Assembly (NCBI GenBank): GCA_947632025.1
Contig: CANRNN010000014.1
Span: forward strand, 1 to 47,810
DNA: 47,810 nucleotides
Source: an uncultured Clostridia bacterium
Lineage (GTDB): Bacteria; Bacillota; Clostridia; Oscillospirales; Ruminococcaceae
Direction: 5' to 3'
Shown here: piece by piece, positions 1 to 7,455 of the stretch
Layout of the letters: each line of letters opens with the position of its first letter
Position numbering within the stretch: position 1 is the first letter of the stretch
Notes under the pieces: model-generated
Seen by the model: the letters and a program-made list of their open reading frames with translations, nothing else
The model's database searches: none
What the model was told of the DNA's origin: nothing
Position numbers and translations under genes: made by a program

Positions 1-150
1 TATAATGATCTCAAGTCCGCTTACGAGTCGCTGACGTCGCCGACGACAACGAAGGGGGACATGGACAAAGACGGAAAAATCACCCCCGATTCGGGGGTGA
101 TCAATTATTTTCAGCCTTTGATACTCAATCCGGACTCGAATCCGTGGTGA
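1..150 (+). CDS. 3' end of a secreted-protein gene with the shared LTSPTTTKGD tail (partial)
   Basis: Frame 1 is open from the first base to a TGA at 148-150, and the start lies outside the window. The visible protein has the pattern AYxSLTSPTTTKGD, the same tail as the complete gene at 10131-12548 and the partial gene at the right edge. After KGD it reads MDKDGKIT, which fits the first half of a calcium loop of the EF-hand/dockerin type (D-x-D-x-D-G-K-I-T), but no second repeat follows. The frame runs through a terminator hairpin (79-101) and overlaps the HD-GYP gene on the other strand by 40 bases, so the real C-terminus is uncertain. The family assignment is seen in the sequence; the calcium-loop reading is inference. 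Confidence 0.5.
   Translation, partial: YNDLKSAYESLTSPTTTKGDMDKDGKITPDSGVINYFQPLILNPDSNPW
28..60 (+). repeat. Shared 3' block, copy 1
   Basis: This 33-bp block is identical to 12483-12515. Its last 30 bases are identical to the reverse strand of 47737-47766. It encodes SLTSPTTTKGD and ends in GAAGGGGGAC. All three copies diverge at the next base. Confidence 0.9.
79..101. terminator. Rho-independent hairpin, usable on both strands
   Basis: The stem is ATCACCCCCG paired with CGGGGGTGAT around a three-base loop. On the minus strand it is followed by TTTTTCC, so it most likely ends the HD-GYP transcript (stop at 111). On the plus strand a weaker T-rich stretch (ATTATTTT) follows. Confidence 0.8.
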
Positions 151-2318
151 ACCACGTCATACGCAGGTAAGTGCGCGACCTCGCTCGAAAGCGACATATT
201 GTTCCTGTTGTACGACTTGTAGAACGAACTCATCAGGCGCTCCTTTACTGCTAAAGCTCCCGCTTCTCCAACGTCCGTGAGAATAACCAGAAACTGAACC
301 GACGTAAATCTGAACGCAGAACACGATATTTCCGGCGTGTTCAGAATTACTGTTTCAAGAAAGCTCATTGCTTCGTCACGGTCGGATACAGACGAAGTCT
401 TGCCGATAGCGGGCATTACCGTCAACAGCAGCAGCCATACGTCGCCGCTGTTGTCCTCGTAAATTCCGCGGACCATTTTGTATACACGCAGAAATTCTTC
501 CGAATCTCCCTCAACAGGACTTCCTGTAGCTTCGGCATTGGAGCGTATCATATTTATTAGCAGCTCCATATCCAGACCGTATGTTTCATTTCCGACGAAT
601 TTTTCAGTTTTATTGAACAAGTAAACGCCGCTTTGCTTTAATTGTTTTATGTAGAACAGCGCCTTATCTGCCTCTGCGACAAGCTCGTGATAATTTGAGC
701 CCATCTCACGGGAAAGCACTCCGCCGATACAAATATAGTTGTCGTTCTCGCACTCGTTCATTCCCTTGAGAATCTCGGTCAGCTTATCGCAAAGACGCGA
801 CATAAAATCCTCAAACTCGTCACGTTTGTTTTCGGCGGGTCTGAAACAAAGGAAACCGCTTCCGTCGTAACGAACAACTATCAGGTCGGGAGTTTCGGAA
901 AGAGCGTCCGCAACAGTCTTTATAACATGATCTCCGGCAACTATTCCGTGACGGGCGTTTATTCCCTGAAGATTTGTAACGTCCGCTATAAACAGACCGC
1001 CGTCAATAGCCATAAGCATTTTGGAGATCGACTCCTCGCCGCCGAGCTTTGACAGCACTCCAGTGAGGTAATCGTGCTTTGTGTCGTATTTTTCAGAATG
1101 GTATCCTATAACTCCCGACAGAAGCTCGGTCGCGAGTTCGGCTCTGGATTTTTCCTCATCATCAGGTGCTTGGTCCGGAACGATATGCTCCAGTCTGCCG
1201 TCCTTCATCATTTTTATGAATATTTCCGTGATTTTAGGGTCAAACTGCGTTCCGGCACAGCGTCTTATCTCCTCCATTACTGTTTCGTTCGTAAGGCGTT
1301 TGCGGTAAACACGGTTTGAAGTCATTGCATCGTAAGCGTCGGCTATGCCGATGATACGGGCGATTTCGGGTATCTGCTCTCCCGCAAGTCCCTGCGGATA
1401 GCCGTGACCGTCGTAACGTTCGTGGTGATAGCGCGCACCCTCGTCAAGTCCCTCTATCATATTGTTTCCTTCGAGGATATTTCCGCCTATCTCGGCATGT
1501 TTTCTCATAAGCGCATATTCCGAATCGTTCAGCTTTCCGGGTTTGTTCAGAATAGAATCGGGTATCCCTATCTTGCCTATATCGTGAAGAAGTCCTATAA
1601 AACGAATATCTGAAACTCTCTCTTTTGAATACCCAAGCTCTTCCGCAAGCATTGAAGAATATTCCGCGACGCGGTAGGAGTGACCCTTTGTATACTCGTC
1701 CTTTGCGTCTATGATGTTCGCGATGGTGGTGATGGTCTGAAGCGTGACGCGTTCAAGCTGCTTCTGCTTCTCGGCTATATCTTCGATATGCTTTGCATTT
1801 TCAACGACAATGCGCTTATATATGCACGTTGCCATAAACGCGAACACATAGCAGAACAATATCATTCCGAGCTGTATTTCCATATCCTTGATATTGTTGT
1901 TTGCTTCGGAAAAATACCCTATTTTGAACAGCCTTACGTCGGCGGCTATATTTATTCCGAGAGAAATAAAGCCCATAGCAAGAACAAGCTTCGGCGAATG
2001 ATAAAGCACCATCAGCGAAAGCATAGGGATTATGTAGCCGTAGGTCATTATGGTATTTGTGTTGAGCAGAACATAAGCGTACATTATAAAATAGCCCACT
2101 ACTGCAAGATAACGGAGCTTTGTGCTGTTCTTGTTCAGCAAAAAGCAAACCAGACCCACTGCGGGCGGCACGACGGTCACGACAAGGAACGGAACGATAT
2201 ATTCTATAGTCCTCGCGCCCTTGATAAGCTCCACTATATAGGTGGACGCAAGAACTATTGCCATTGCTATCCAGCCTATCACCATATTCCGGTTGATCCT
2301 GCCTATTTTTTTATCCAT
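111..2318 (-). CDS. Membrane HD-GYP domain protein with a degenerate GGDEF domain
   Basis: The first ~170 residues hold about six hydrophobic segments, followed by a short coiled linker. An HD-GYP domain lies at ~190-375, with H213, the H245-D246 pair, H274, H298-H299 and the GYP signature at 306-308; the metal ligands look complete, so cyclic-di-GMP phosphodiesterase activity is plausible. A GGDEF-like domain follows (HDYLTGVLSK at ~415), but the signature position reads YDGSG (484-488) instead of GG[DE]EF, so cyclase activity is unlikely. The last ~170 residues match nothing I recognise. The ATG has a GGGAGTGG ribosome site and a consensus promoter at 2375-2403. It is monocistronic and divergent from the SPFH operon. 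The family is known for turnover of cyclic dinucleotides; the physiological role here is unknown. Confidence 0.9.
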   Translation of the reverse strand: MDKKIGRINRNMVIGWIAMAIVLASTYIVELIKGARTIEYIVPFLVVTVVPPAVGLVCFLLNKNSTKLRYLAVVGYFIMYAYVLLNTNTIMTYGYIIPMLSLMVLYHSPKLVLAMGFISLGINIAADVRLFKIGYFSEANNNIKDMEIQLGMILFCYVFAFMATCIYKRIVVENAKHIEDIAEKQKQLERVTLQTITTIANIIDAKDEYTKGHSYRVAEYSSMLAEELGYSKERVSDIRFIGLLHDIGKIGIPDSILNKPGKLNDSEYALMRKHAEIGGNILEGNNMIEGLDEGARYHHERYDGHGYPQGLAGEQIPEIARIIGIADAYDAMTSNRVYRKRLTNETVMEEIRRCAGTQFDPKITEIFIKMMKDGRLEHIVPDQAPDDEEKSRAELATELLSGVIGYHSEKYDTKHDYLTGVLSKLGGEESISKMLMAIDGGLFIADVTNLQGINARHGIVAGDHVIKTVADALSETPDLIVVRYDGSGFLCFRPAENKRDEFEDFMSRLCDKLTEILKGMNECENDNYICIGGVLSREMGSNYHELVAEADKALFYIKQLKQSGVYLFNKTEKFVGNETYGLDMELLINMIRSNAEATGSPVEGDSEEFLRVYKMVRGIYEDNSGDVWLLLLTVMPAIGKTSSVSDRDEAMSFLETVILNTPEISCSAFRFTSVQFLVILTDVGEAGALAVKERLMSSFYKSYNRNNMSLSSEVAHLPAYDVVHHGFESGLSIKG

Positions 2319-2374
2319 AAAGCCACTCCCTTGACATTATAAACTGGAACCGAAAACACACACTTATATACAAT

Positions 2375-2403
2375 ATTATAACATATCCTAAAATCAATGT
2401 CAA
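2375..2403 (-). promoter_or_regulatory. Sigma-A promoter of the HD-GYP gene
   Basis: On the minus strand TTGACA (2398-2403) and TATAAT (2375-2380) are separated by exactly 17 bases. Both boxes are perfect consensus. It lies about 57 bases upstream of the ATG at 2318. Confidence 0.9.
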
Positions 2404-2437
2404 TACGGTAAAATGAGAAAAAAATTTTAAATCCCCC

Positions 2438-2466
2438 TTGACAAATTGGGGAAAGAGTGTTATAAT
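2438..2466 (+). promoter_or_regulatory. Sigma-A promoter of the SPFH operon
   Basis: TTGACA at 2438-2443 and TATAAT at 2461-2466 with a 17-bp spacer, perfect consensus. It is back to back with the HD-GYP promoter. Confidence 0.9.
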
Positions 2467-2474
2467 ATTATTAA

Positions 2475-2496
2475 GATATCATTTTGATATCATTTT
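2475..2496 (+). promoter_or_regulatory. Tandem GATATCATTTT repeat at the +1 region, probable operator
   Basis: Two exact 11-bp copies of GATATCATTTT lie at 2475-2485 and 2486-2496, right after the -10 box, where a bound repressor would block transcription. GATATC is itself palindromic, so the site is both a direct and an inverted repeat with one helical turn between centres. The repeat is seen directly; the repressor role is inference. Confidence 0.55.
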
Positions 2497-2520
2497 ATTG
2501 TATGGAAAGAAGGTTATTTT

Positions 2521-3501
2521 ATGGAGAACAAGAAAATGGTCTACGAGGAAAAGGAACTTCACCCTGCAAACGGGTGGCTGGTGCTTATCTTGACAATAAT
2601 TCTGTACATAGCGGCATTTTTCGGGATTATCTGCGCGGCGGTTACGCTGGAAAACAACGAGGGAAGCATTCTGGGCGGCGTGCTTATGGCGATAAGCATT
2701 ATCTGGGTTGCTTTCGGGTGGGTGCCGTTTCTGGGGCTTAAAGTTATGCGCCCGAACGAGGCTCTCGTTCTTACGTTGTTTGGAAAATACATCGGCACGC
2801 TTAAAAAAGAGGGATTCTTTTTCGTCAATATCTTCGCATCACCCGTAGCTCCCAAAAGCGGCACGGTGGTGAATACCACAACTCCCGCGAATGCTTATAA
2901 CGTCAGCAGTATTTCGAGAAAACTCTCGCTTAAAACTATGACGCACAATAACGCCAAGCAGAAGATAAACGACCTTTCGGGAAATCCGATTGAAGTGGGG
3001 ATTATGGTAACTTGGCGCGTTGTCAACACCGCAAAAGCTGTGTTCAACGTCGAAAATTTCCAAAGCTTCTTGTCAATACAGGCGGATTCCACGCTGAGGG
3101 ATGTGGCGAGATGCTATCCGTATGATTCTACGGATTCCGATGAAAAAACGCTTCGCGGGTCGTCGTCGGAAGTTGCCGAAAAACTGAAAGAAATACTTCA
3201 GCAACGCGTCGATATTGCGGGTCTTGAAATAATCGAGGCGAGAATAACTCACTTAGCCTACGCGCAGGAAATTGCCGCGGCAATGCTCCAGCGGCAGCAG
3301 GCGACGGCGATTATCGAAGCTCGGCAGAAGATTGTGGACGGGGCTGTCGGAATGGTGGAAATGGCTCTGCAAAAGCTTTCGGAAAGCAAGGTCTGCGAGC
3401 TTGACGAGGAGCGCAAAGCGCAGATGGTAAGCAACCTGCTTGTCGTTCTTTGCGGCAACAAGGACGCGCAGCCGATAGTAAACAGCGGTTCTATTTACTG
3501 A
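2521..3501 (+). CDS. SPFH (band 7/stomatin-like) membrane protein
   Basis: Two hydrophobic segments at ~18-65 are followed by an SPFH core at ~75-280. The core includes [16 protein letters not shown] near its start and the helical part with REVAR-like text (DVARCYPYD) and an Ala/Gln-rich stretch ([17 protein letters not shown]) that in this family drives oligomerisation. The 326-residue length suits a stomatin-like protein. SPFH proteins form large membrane-bound rings and organise proteases or membrane microdomains. It is first in an operon with a YhfC-type peptidase, a small unknown protein, a ribbon-helix-helix protein and an SdpI-like protein. The ATG sits just behind GAAAGAAGG. The role in stress or membrane quality control is inferred from family and neighbours. 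Confidence 0.88.
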   Translation: MENKKMVYEEKELHPANGWLVLILTIILYIAAFFGIICAAVTLENNEGSILGGVLMAISIIWVAFGWVPFLGLKVMRPNEALVLTLFGKYIGTLKKEGFFFVNIFASPVAPKSGTVVNTTTPANAYNVSSISRKLSLKTMTHNNAKQKINDLSGNPIEVGIMVTWRVVNTAKAVFNVENFQSFLSIQADSTLRDVARCYPYDSTDSDEKTLRGSSSEVAEKLKEILQQRVDIAGLEIIEARITHLAYAQEIAAAMLQRQQATAIIEARQKIVDGAVGMVEMALQKLSESKVCELDEERKAQMVSNLLVVLCGNKDAQPIVNSGSIY

Positions 3502-3516
3502 TTTTGAGGGAATTAT

Positions 3517-4314
3517 ATGGAATTTTCAACTGAGGCTCTGATGACATTCGGGATTTTCGGCGCACTCGGAATAATCATTCCCGTTGTCGCAATAGTTGTC
3601 TACTGCGTCAAAAACAAGGACGCGTGGAAACTGTCCGCGGTGGTGGGAATGGGCGTGTTCGTAGTGTTCGCGCTGATTTTGGAGCAAATTCTGCACTCGA
3701 TAATGCTGCCCGTTATCGGCACTAACGTGATATTTTACGTTATCTACGGCGCGCTTGCGGCGGGAATTTTTGAGGAAACGGGGCGGTTTCTGGCGTTTAA
3801 GACGATTATGAAAAAACGCCTGACCACGAAAAACGCTATCTTGGGCGGTTTGGGTCACGGCGGCTTTGAGGCGGCGTTTTTGCTTGGGGTGAATTTTATT
3901 TCGTATTTGGCAATCGGGATTTCGGTGAATTCTATGGGCGCGGAAAAATTCATCGAAATGTCCGCGCAGGGCAACACGGAAATTGCAGCGCAGCTTTCTC
4001 TACAGCTTGAGACTCTGTCGGGCACGACGTTCGCACTGGGCGCGGCGTCGCTTTTCGAGCGGATTATCGCAATGACCGCGCACGTCTGCTTTGCTGTTAT
4101 CGTGTACAAGTCGGTCGAAAGCGGGAAAGTTTGGCTGTTCCCTGTTGCAATCCTGCTCCACGCGCTGCTTGACGCGCCTGCGGCGATGTATCAGGCGGGA
4201 ATTTTGCCGCTTGCCGCAATCTACATTTATATGGTGATTTTCACTGCCGCGCTGGTTGGGTTGGCAATATTTATCTGCAAAAAATTCCCCGCAAAAACGG
4301 AAAGGGTTGAATAA
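3517..4314 (+). CDS. YhfC-family intramembrane peptidase-like protein
   Basis: This is a 265-residue polytopic membrane protein with about eight hydrophobic helices. It has E86-E87-x-x-R90 (EETGR), H114-x-x-x-E118 in GHGGFE, and a later LLHALLD near residue 216. These are the glutamate and histidine motifs of the YhfC/CPBP-like putative membrane metalloproteases. It starts 15 bases after the SPFH stop, behind GAGGG. Pairing of an SPFH scaffold with a membrane peptidase recalls HflKC-FtsH and NfeD-stomatin pairs, so a scaffold-protease partnership is plausible. The substrate is unknown and activity is untested. Confidence 0.8.
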   Translation: MEFSTEALMTFGIFGALGIIIPVVAIVVYCVKNKDAWKLSAVVGMGVFVVFALILEQILHSIMLPVIGTNVIFYVIYGALAAGIFEETGRFLAFKTIMKKRLTTKNAILGGLGHGGFEAAFLLGVNFISYLAIGISVNSMGAEKFIEMSAQGNTEIAAQLSLQLETLSGTTFALGAASLFERIIAMTAHVCFAVIVYKSVESGKVWLFPVAILLHALLDAPAAMYQAGILPLAAIYIYMVIFTAALVGLAIFICKKFPAKTERVE

Positions 4315-4315
4315 A

Positions 4316-4519
4316 TTGAACGTTAAGGCGAAAAAGGAGATTTCAAAGCTCCTCAAAAAAATGAAAGTGAAAACCGCTGCCGAATTTGCGGGACTTGACG
4401 AAAATTCGATGAACGGTTTTTACGAAAATTTATCTCCGATCGTAATGAAATACGAAATAACTGATGAGGAGATCGACGAGATCATGAAATCCATTCTCGG
4501 CGATGTGGAAATTTCCTGA
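4316..4519 (+). CDS. Small lysine- and glutamate-rich protein of unknown function
   Basis: I do not recognise this 67-residue protein. It begins NVKAKKEISKLLKKMKV and continues with acidic helices (ITDEEIDEIMKS), so it is probably small, soluble and all-helical. I chose the TTG at 4316, one base after the YhfC stop; an in-frame TTG at 4307, overlapping the upstream gene, is an equally possible start with AAAGGG nearby. Tight coupling to the YhfC gene and continued codon bias support a real gene. It may act with the SPFH/YhfC pair. Confidence 0.6.
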   Translation: MNVKAKKEISKLLKKMKVKTAAEFAGLDENSMNGFYENLSPIVMKYEITDEEIDEIMKSILGDVEIS

Positions 4520-4552
4520 TTTATTCCAAAAGTAACGAAAGGAGCTGAGGGT

Positions 4553-4735
4553 TTGAGTGAGCAAAAAACTCCCGAACGGGAAACAAAAAAGCAGGTTCCG
4601 CTGCGGCTCTCGGCGACGCTTTACGCGGAGCTTGCACGATGGGCGGAGGACGATTTCCGTTCGATAAACGGTCAGATAGAATATCTTCTGACAGAATGTG
4701 TAAAGCACAGAAAGCGGGGCGGAAAAGATGACTGA
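4553..4735 (+). CDS. Arc-like ribbon-helix-helix protein
   Basis: A 60-residue protein with TTG start at 4553 behind AAAGGAG. The pattern KKQVPLRLSATLYAELARWA followed by SINGQIEYLLTECV is the classic ribbon-helix-helix layout: a short beta strand (VPLRL), helix A, then a helix B starting with S/N-x-x-I. Such proteins bind DNA as dimers. Within this operon it could be the autoregulator acting on the tandem GATATCATTTT site at 2475-2496; that link is inference. It overlaps the next gene by 8 bases, which indicates translational coupling. No toxin gene is visible next to it. Confidence 0.75.
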   Translation: MSEQKTPERETKKQVPLRLSATLYAELARWAEDDFRSINGQIEYLLTECVKHRKRGGKDD

Positions 4736-5105
4736 CCTTGGAGAATATGTAATCTGCGGCGTTTGTATGATGCTTGAACCGCTGACTGTAATGGTTATTG
4801 CTATGCTTATCTGGCGTTTGCCGCCGGACTATATGGATATGGGAACTTCCTACAAGACAAAGCTTGCGCAAAAGTCGCCCGAAAGCTGGGCTTTCGCGCA
4901 GTTTCATTTCGGAAAGACAACTTTTTTCACGCACGTTGTAATTTTAATATTATCGGCGGCGTCCTGCGCGGCGGGAATTGTGTTTAAATTTCCCGAAAAC
5001 GTGTTTGCGTGGACGGTAACGGCGGTGGCTTTTTTGCAGGTTTTCGGGATAATCGGGAATATTCTTGAAACCGAACACAAGCTGAAAAAATATTTCGGTA
5101 AATAA
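4728..5105 (+). CDS. SdpI/YhfL-family small membrane protein
   Basis: The protein is 125 residues with three or four hydrophobic segments. The stretch TSYKTKLAQKSPESWAFAQFHFGK matches the characteristic motif of the SdpI/YhfL family (G-Y-[RK]-T, K-S, E-x-W-x-F-A, F-G-K). In Bacillus, SdpI gives immunity to the SDP toxin and signals to its repressor, but most family members have no known toxin partner. No toxin precursor is seen here. It is the last gene of the SPFH operon. The motif match is clear; an immunity role is speculative. Confidence 0.7.
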   Translation: MTDLGEYVICGVCMMLEPLTVMVIAMLIWRLPPDYMDMGTSYKTKLAQKSPESWAFAQFHFGKTTFFTHVVILILSAASCAAGIVFKFPENVFAWTVTAVAFLQVFGIIGNILETEHKLKKYFGK

Positions 5106-5109
5106 CAAA

Positions 5110-5241
5110 ATGTGTGAAATGATTATTTTTGCAGAATTGGTCGGCAAATTTCTATATTCGGCAGTCACAAGCGGCTTGTTTTTGCAATTCACGTTATTTT
5201 TGATTATATTTTCTAATCCCAAAAATTACAGAAAATTTTAG
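5110..5241 (+). CDS. Possible small hydrophobic ORF of 43 residues
   Basis: An ATG at 5110, four bases after the SdpI-like stop, opens a 43-codon frame ending TAG at 5239-5241. The product would have a single membrane helix (GLFLQFTLFLIIF) and a basic C-terminus (KNYRKF). There is no recognisable Shine-Dalgarno sequence and the region is AT-rich, so it may be spurious. The remaining sequence to 5327 shows only a weak inverted repeat (ACAGC/GCTGT at 5290-5304). Confidence 0.25.
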   Translation: MCEMIIFAELVGKFLYSAVTSGLFLQFTLFLIIFSNPKNYRKF

Positions 5242-5327
5242 GAAAAATTCTCCTCTCATAACGCTGATTTTACGACGCATAATATTGTTACAGCGATATG
5301 CTGTATCTTTTTGAAAGGGGAATTACT

Positions 5328-5504
5328 ATGGGAACCGAATTTGCAAACAAACACATCGGCTGCACTATCCACAACTGCGAGAATCACTGCTCTTGCGATG
5401 ATTACTGCTCTCTCGACCGCATAGAGGTCGGCACTCACGAGGCAAATCCCACCGTCGTACAATGCACCGACTGCCTTTCCTTTAAGGCTAAACCCGGAGT
5501 TTGA
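5328..5504 (+). CDS. DUF1540 cysteine-rich small protein
   Basis: A 58-residue protein whose ATG at 5328 follows GAAAGGGG. It has eight cysteines in the DUF1540 arrangement, including IGCTIHNCENHCSCDDYC and a terminal C-x-x-C (QCTDC). The spacing suggests a metal-binding knuckle; proteins of this family are common in spore-forming clostridia, and their function is not established. It is a single gene ended by a strong hairpin at 5537-5574. Confidence 0.85.
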   Translation: MGTEFANKHIGCTIHNCENHCSCDDYCSLDRIEVGTHEANPTVVQCTDCLSFKAKPGV

Positions 5505-5536
5505 GCAGTGACTTGCTGACGTTTTTCCGATAAAAA

Positions 5537-5574
5537 AAGCGGTTCACGCAATAGTGTGAGCCGCTTATTTTTTA
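5537..5574 (+). terminator. Rho-independent terminator of the DUF1540 gene
   Basis: The stem AAGCGGTTCAC / GTGAGCCGCTT (5537-5547 and 5556-5566, one G-T pair) is followed by ATTTTTTTA. Confidence 0.9.
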
Positions 5575-5584
5575 GGTTCCCCGC

Positions 5585-5613
5585 TTGACTTTCCGTTTAT
5601 TATGTATTATAAT
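5585..5613 (+). promoter_or_regulatory. Sigma-A promoter of the TtcA-like gene
   Basis: TTGACT at 5585-5590 and TATAAT at 5608-5613, 17-bp spacer. The ATG at 5678 follows about 58 bases of leader. Confidence 0.85.
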
Positions 5614-5677
5614 GTAATATGATAAGCGGGAAAGCTTATGCAAAATTTATTTTCAGAATATTTTCGGGGAGCTTTTT

Positions 5678-6496
5678 ATGGATATTGCAGAACGTGCGGA
5701 AAGAAGTATTCAGCAGGATTTTCACCATTCGATATGGAGCAAATTTGACAAGGCAATAATGAATTACAATCTGATAAATGCAGGCGACAAAATCGCGGTC
5801 TGCGTTTCGGGCGGGAAAGATTCAATGCTTATGGCAAAATTGTTTCAGGAACTTTCACGGCACAGCAGAGTCCCGTTCGGGCTTGTCTTTCTTGTGATGG
5901 ATCCGGGATACAGTCCCGAAAACCGCTATCTTATCGAAAAAAACGCCAAATCTCTTGCAATTCCGATAACTGTATTTGAAACGGATATTTTTCGGTCGGT
6001 ATTCAATGTAAATAAAAATCCGTGTTTTCTTTGTTCAAAAATGCGGCGGGGTCATCTTTACAGCAAGGCAAGGGAACTCGGCTGCAATAAGATCGCGCTC
6101 GGACACCATTTCGACGATGTTATTGAAACGACGCTTATGAGTATGCTGTACGGCGGTCAGATACGGACGATGCTACCTAAACTTAAGAGCGAAAATTTCG
6201 ATGGAATGGAAATTATTCGTCCGATGTATCTGATTCGAGAAGCTGAGATCATACGCTGGTCGGAATTCAACGAGCTCAGATTTCTGCGCTGCGCTTGCAG
6301 ATTCACGGAAAATAACGATAATTACGAGGAAAACAATTCAAAGCGCGAGGAAATAAAAAGGCTGATAGCAGAGCTTAAAAAGACAAATCCTCAGGTCGAG
6401 ATGAATATTTTCAAAAGCGTCGAAAACGTCGACCTTAACGCGGTCGCGGGATTTAAATATAAAAAGGAAAAACACAGCTTTCTTGAATTTTTTTAA
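5678..6496 (+). CDS. TtcA-family tRNA thiolation protein (PP-loop ATPase)
   Basis: The protein has 272 residues. The PP-loop SGGKDS (44-49) binds and adenylates through ATP. A C-x-x-C pair (C116, C119) in the TtcA-type context CFLCSKMRRG and a later C-x-C (C205, C207) could ligate an iron-sulfur cluster. GHHFDDVIET at ~142-151 is the second conserved nucleotide-binding motif. TtcA makes 2-thiocytidine at tRNA position 32; clostridial relatives may thiolate another base, so I give no symbol. It has its own promoter and is convergent with the germination operon. GGGGAG precedes the ATG. Confidence 0.82.
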   Translation: MDIAERAERSIQQDFHHSIWSKFDKAIMNYNLINAGDKIAVCVSGGKDSMLMAKLFQELSRHSRVPFGLVFLVMDPGYSPENRYLIEKNAKSLAIPITVFETDIFRSVFNVNKNPCFLCSKMRRGHLYSKARELGCNKIALGHHFDDVIETTLMSMLYGGQIRTMLPKLKSENFDGMEIIRPMYLIREAEIIRWSEFNELRFLRCACRFTENNDNYEENNSKREEIKRLIAELKKTNPQVEMNIFKSVENVDLNAVAGFKYKKEKHSFLEFF

Positions 6497-6518
6497 GAAA
6501 TAATTCGGCTCTCTTTGC

Positions 6519-7436
6519 TTATAATGCGCCCTCGATGATTTTCGTCAATTCACAAAGGGCGGTTTTTCTTTCCTCTTCGGGAAGCGGAGAATTCTGACGT
6601 GTACGGAATTTTGCAGAAACCGTTATTTTTCCGTTTGCGTCGCTTTTTATTTTAATACCGTAAGCCTCGCACGTCTTTTCGCTGTTATTGAAATTATAAT
6701 TCAGAAAAATACGGTCGGATTTTTCAAGCAGGAGCATTTTTCCGCGTGTTTCATATGCGGAAAAAACGTTGGTGAATTTTCCGTCGTTCATAATTCTGGA
6801 GCCGCACAGCAAAGCTGTTTTTCCGTCGTCCTCGGTCGTCATTCCCCTGCCGTTTTCAGACTCGGTAAAATACGGGACAAGAGTCGGAACGCCGCCCTTA
6901 AAATCCGCAAGCAAATCCAGCAGAGTGGTTTTCGGGAATGCTCCCAGCTCATAAGCGTTGTTTATCATCGAAAGGGGCTTTTCGGCGGAAGTTATCCCCT
7001 CGGTAAACTTAAGGTCTGTCAGCATCTCGGCCGAATCGCAGCAGCAAACGGGAGTGTTCAGACTTACGCGCATCTCATTCCAGAGCGTTTTAAGCGCGTC
7101 GATCGCGGATTCGGTTTCAAAACCTCCGCCGAGAATTATGAGCTTTGTTTCACACATAAATATCTCTTTCCCGTCGGCGAGAGATACAGCGTCAACGGCT
7201 TCGGAAAGCGTTTTCCCGAAACCCGTTACCTTTATTACATTTTCCTGCGACGCGTCTATGGTATCGCCGCCGCTTCCTCCGCCGGAAAACAAAAGTGCCG
7301 ATACACGATAGCCGTTGTCGTAATCTATCGCTGCCGCCTGGATCAGCGCCCGCGAGCCTAAATTAGTCGTGTCGTCACACCCCGAAAGTAGCAGGATCCC
7401 CGAAAAAATAAAAAATACAGTCAACAGACGCTTCAT
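6519..7436 (-). CDS. gerC: Ger(x)C-family spore germination lipoprotein, short form
   Basis: The protein of 305 residues starts at ATG 7436 behind GAAGGGGA. It has a lipoprotein signal (KRLLTVFF...LLSGC, lipobox cysteine at residue ~20). The N-terminal Ger(x)C domain is recognisable (AAAIDYDNGYRVSALLF, then GKTLSEAV and IFMCETKLIILG). The usual third domain seems cut short: the protein ends at TKIIEGAL where family members normally continue for some 60-90 residues. The C subunit of germinant receptors sits on the outer face of the inner spore membrane. It is the last gene of gerA-gerB-gerC. Family-level name; the paralogue type is not determined. Confidence 0.82.
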   Translation of the reverse strand: MKRLLTVFFIFSGILLLSGCDDTTNLGSRALIQAAAIDYDNGYRVSALLFSGGGSGGDTIDASQENVIKVTGFGKTLSEAVDAVSLADGKEIFMCETKLIILGGGFETESAIDALKTLWNEMRVSLNTPVCCCDSAEMLTDLKFTEGITSAEKPLSMINNAYELGAFPKTTLLDLLADFKGGVPTLVPYFTESENGRGMTTEDDGKTALLCGSRIMNDGKFTNVFSAYETRGKMLLLEKSDRIFLNYNFNNSEKTCEAYGIKIKSDANGKITVSAKFRTRQNSPLPEEERKTALCELTKIIEGAL

Positions 7437-7455
7437 TGATTTCCCCTTCAAAAAA

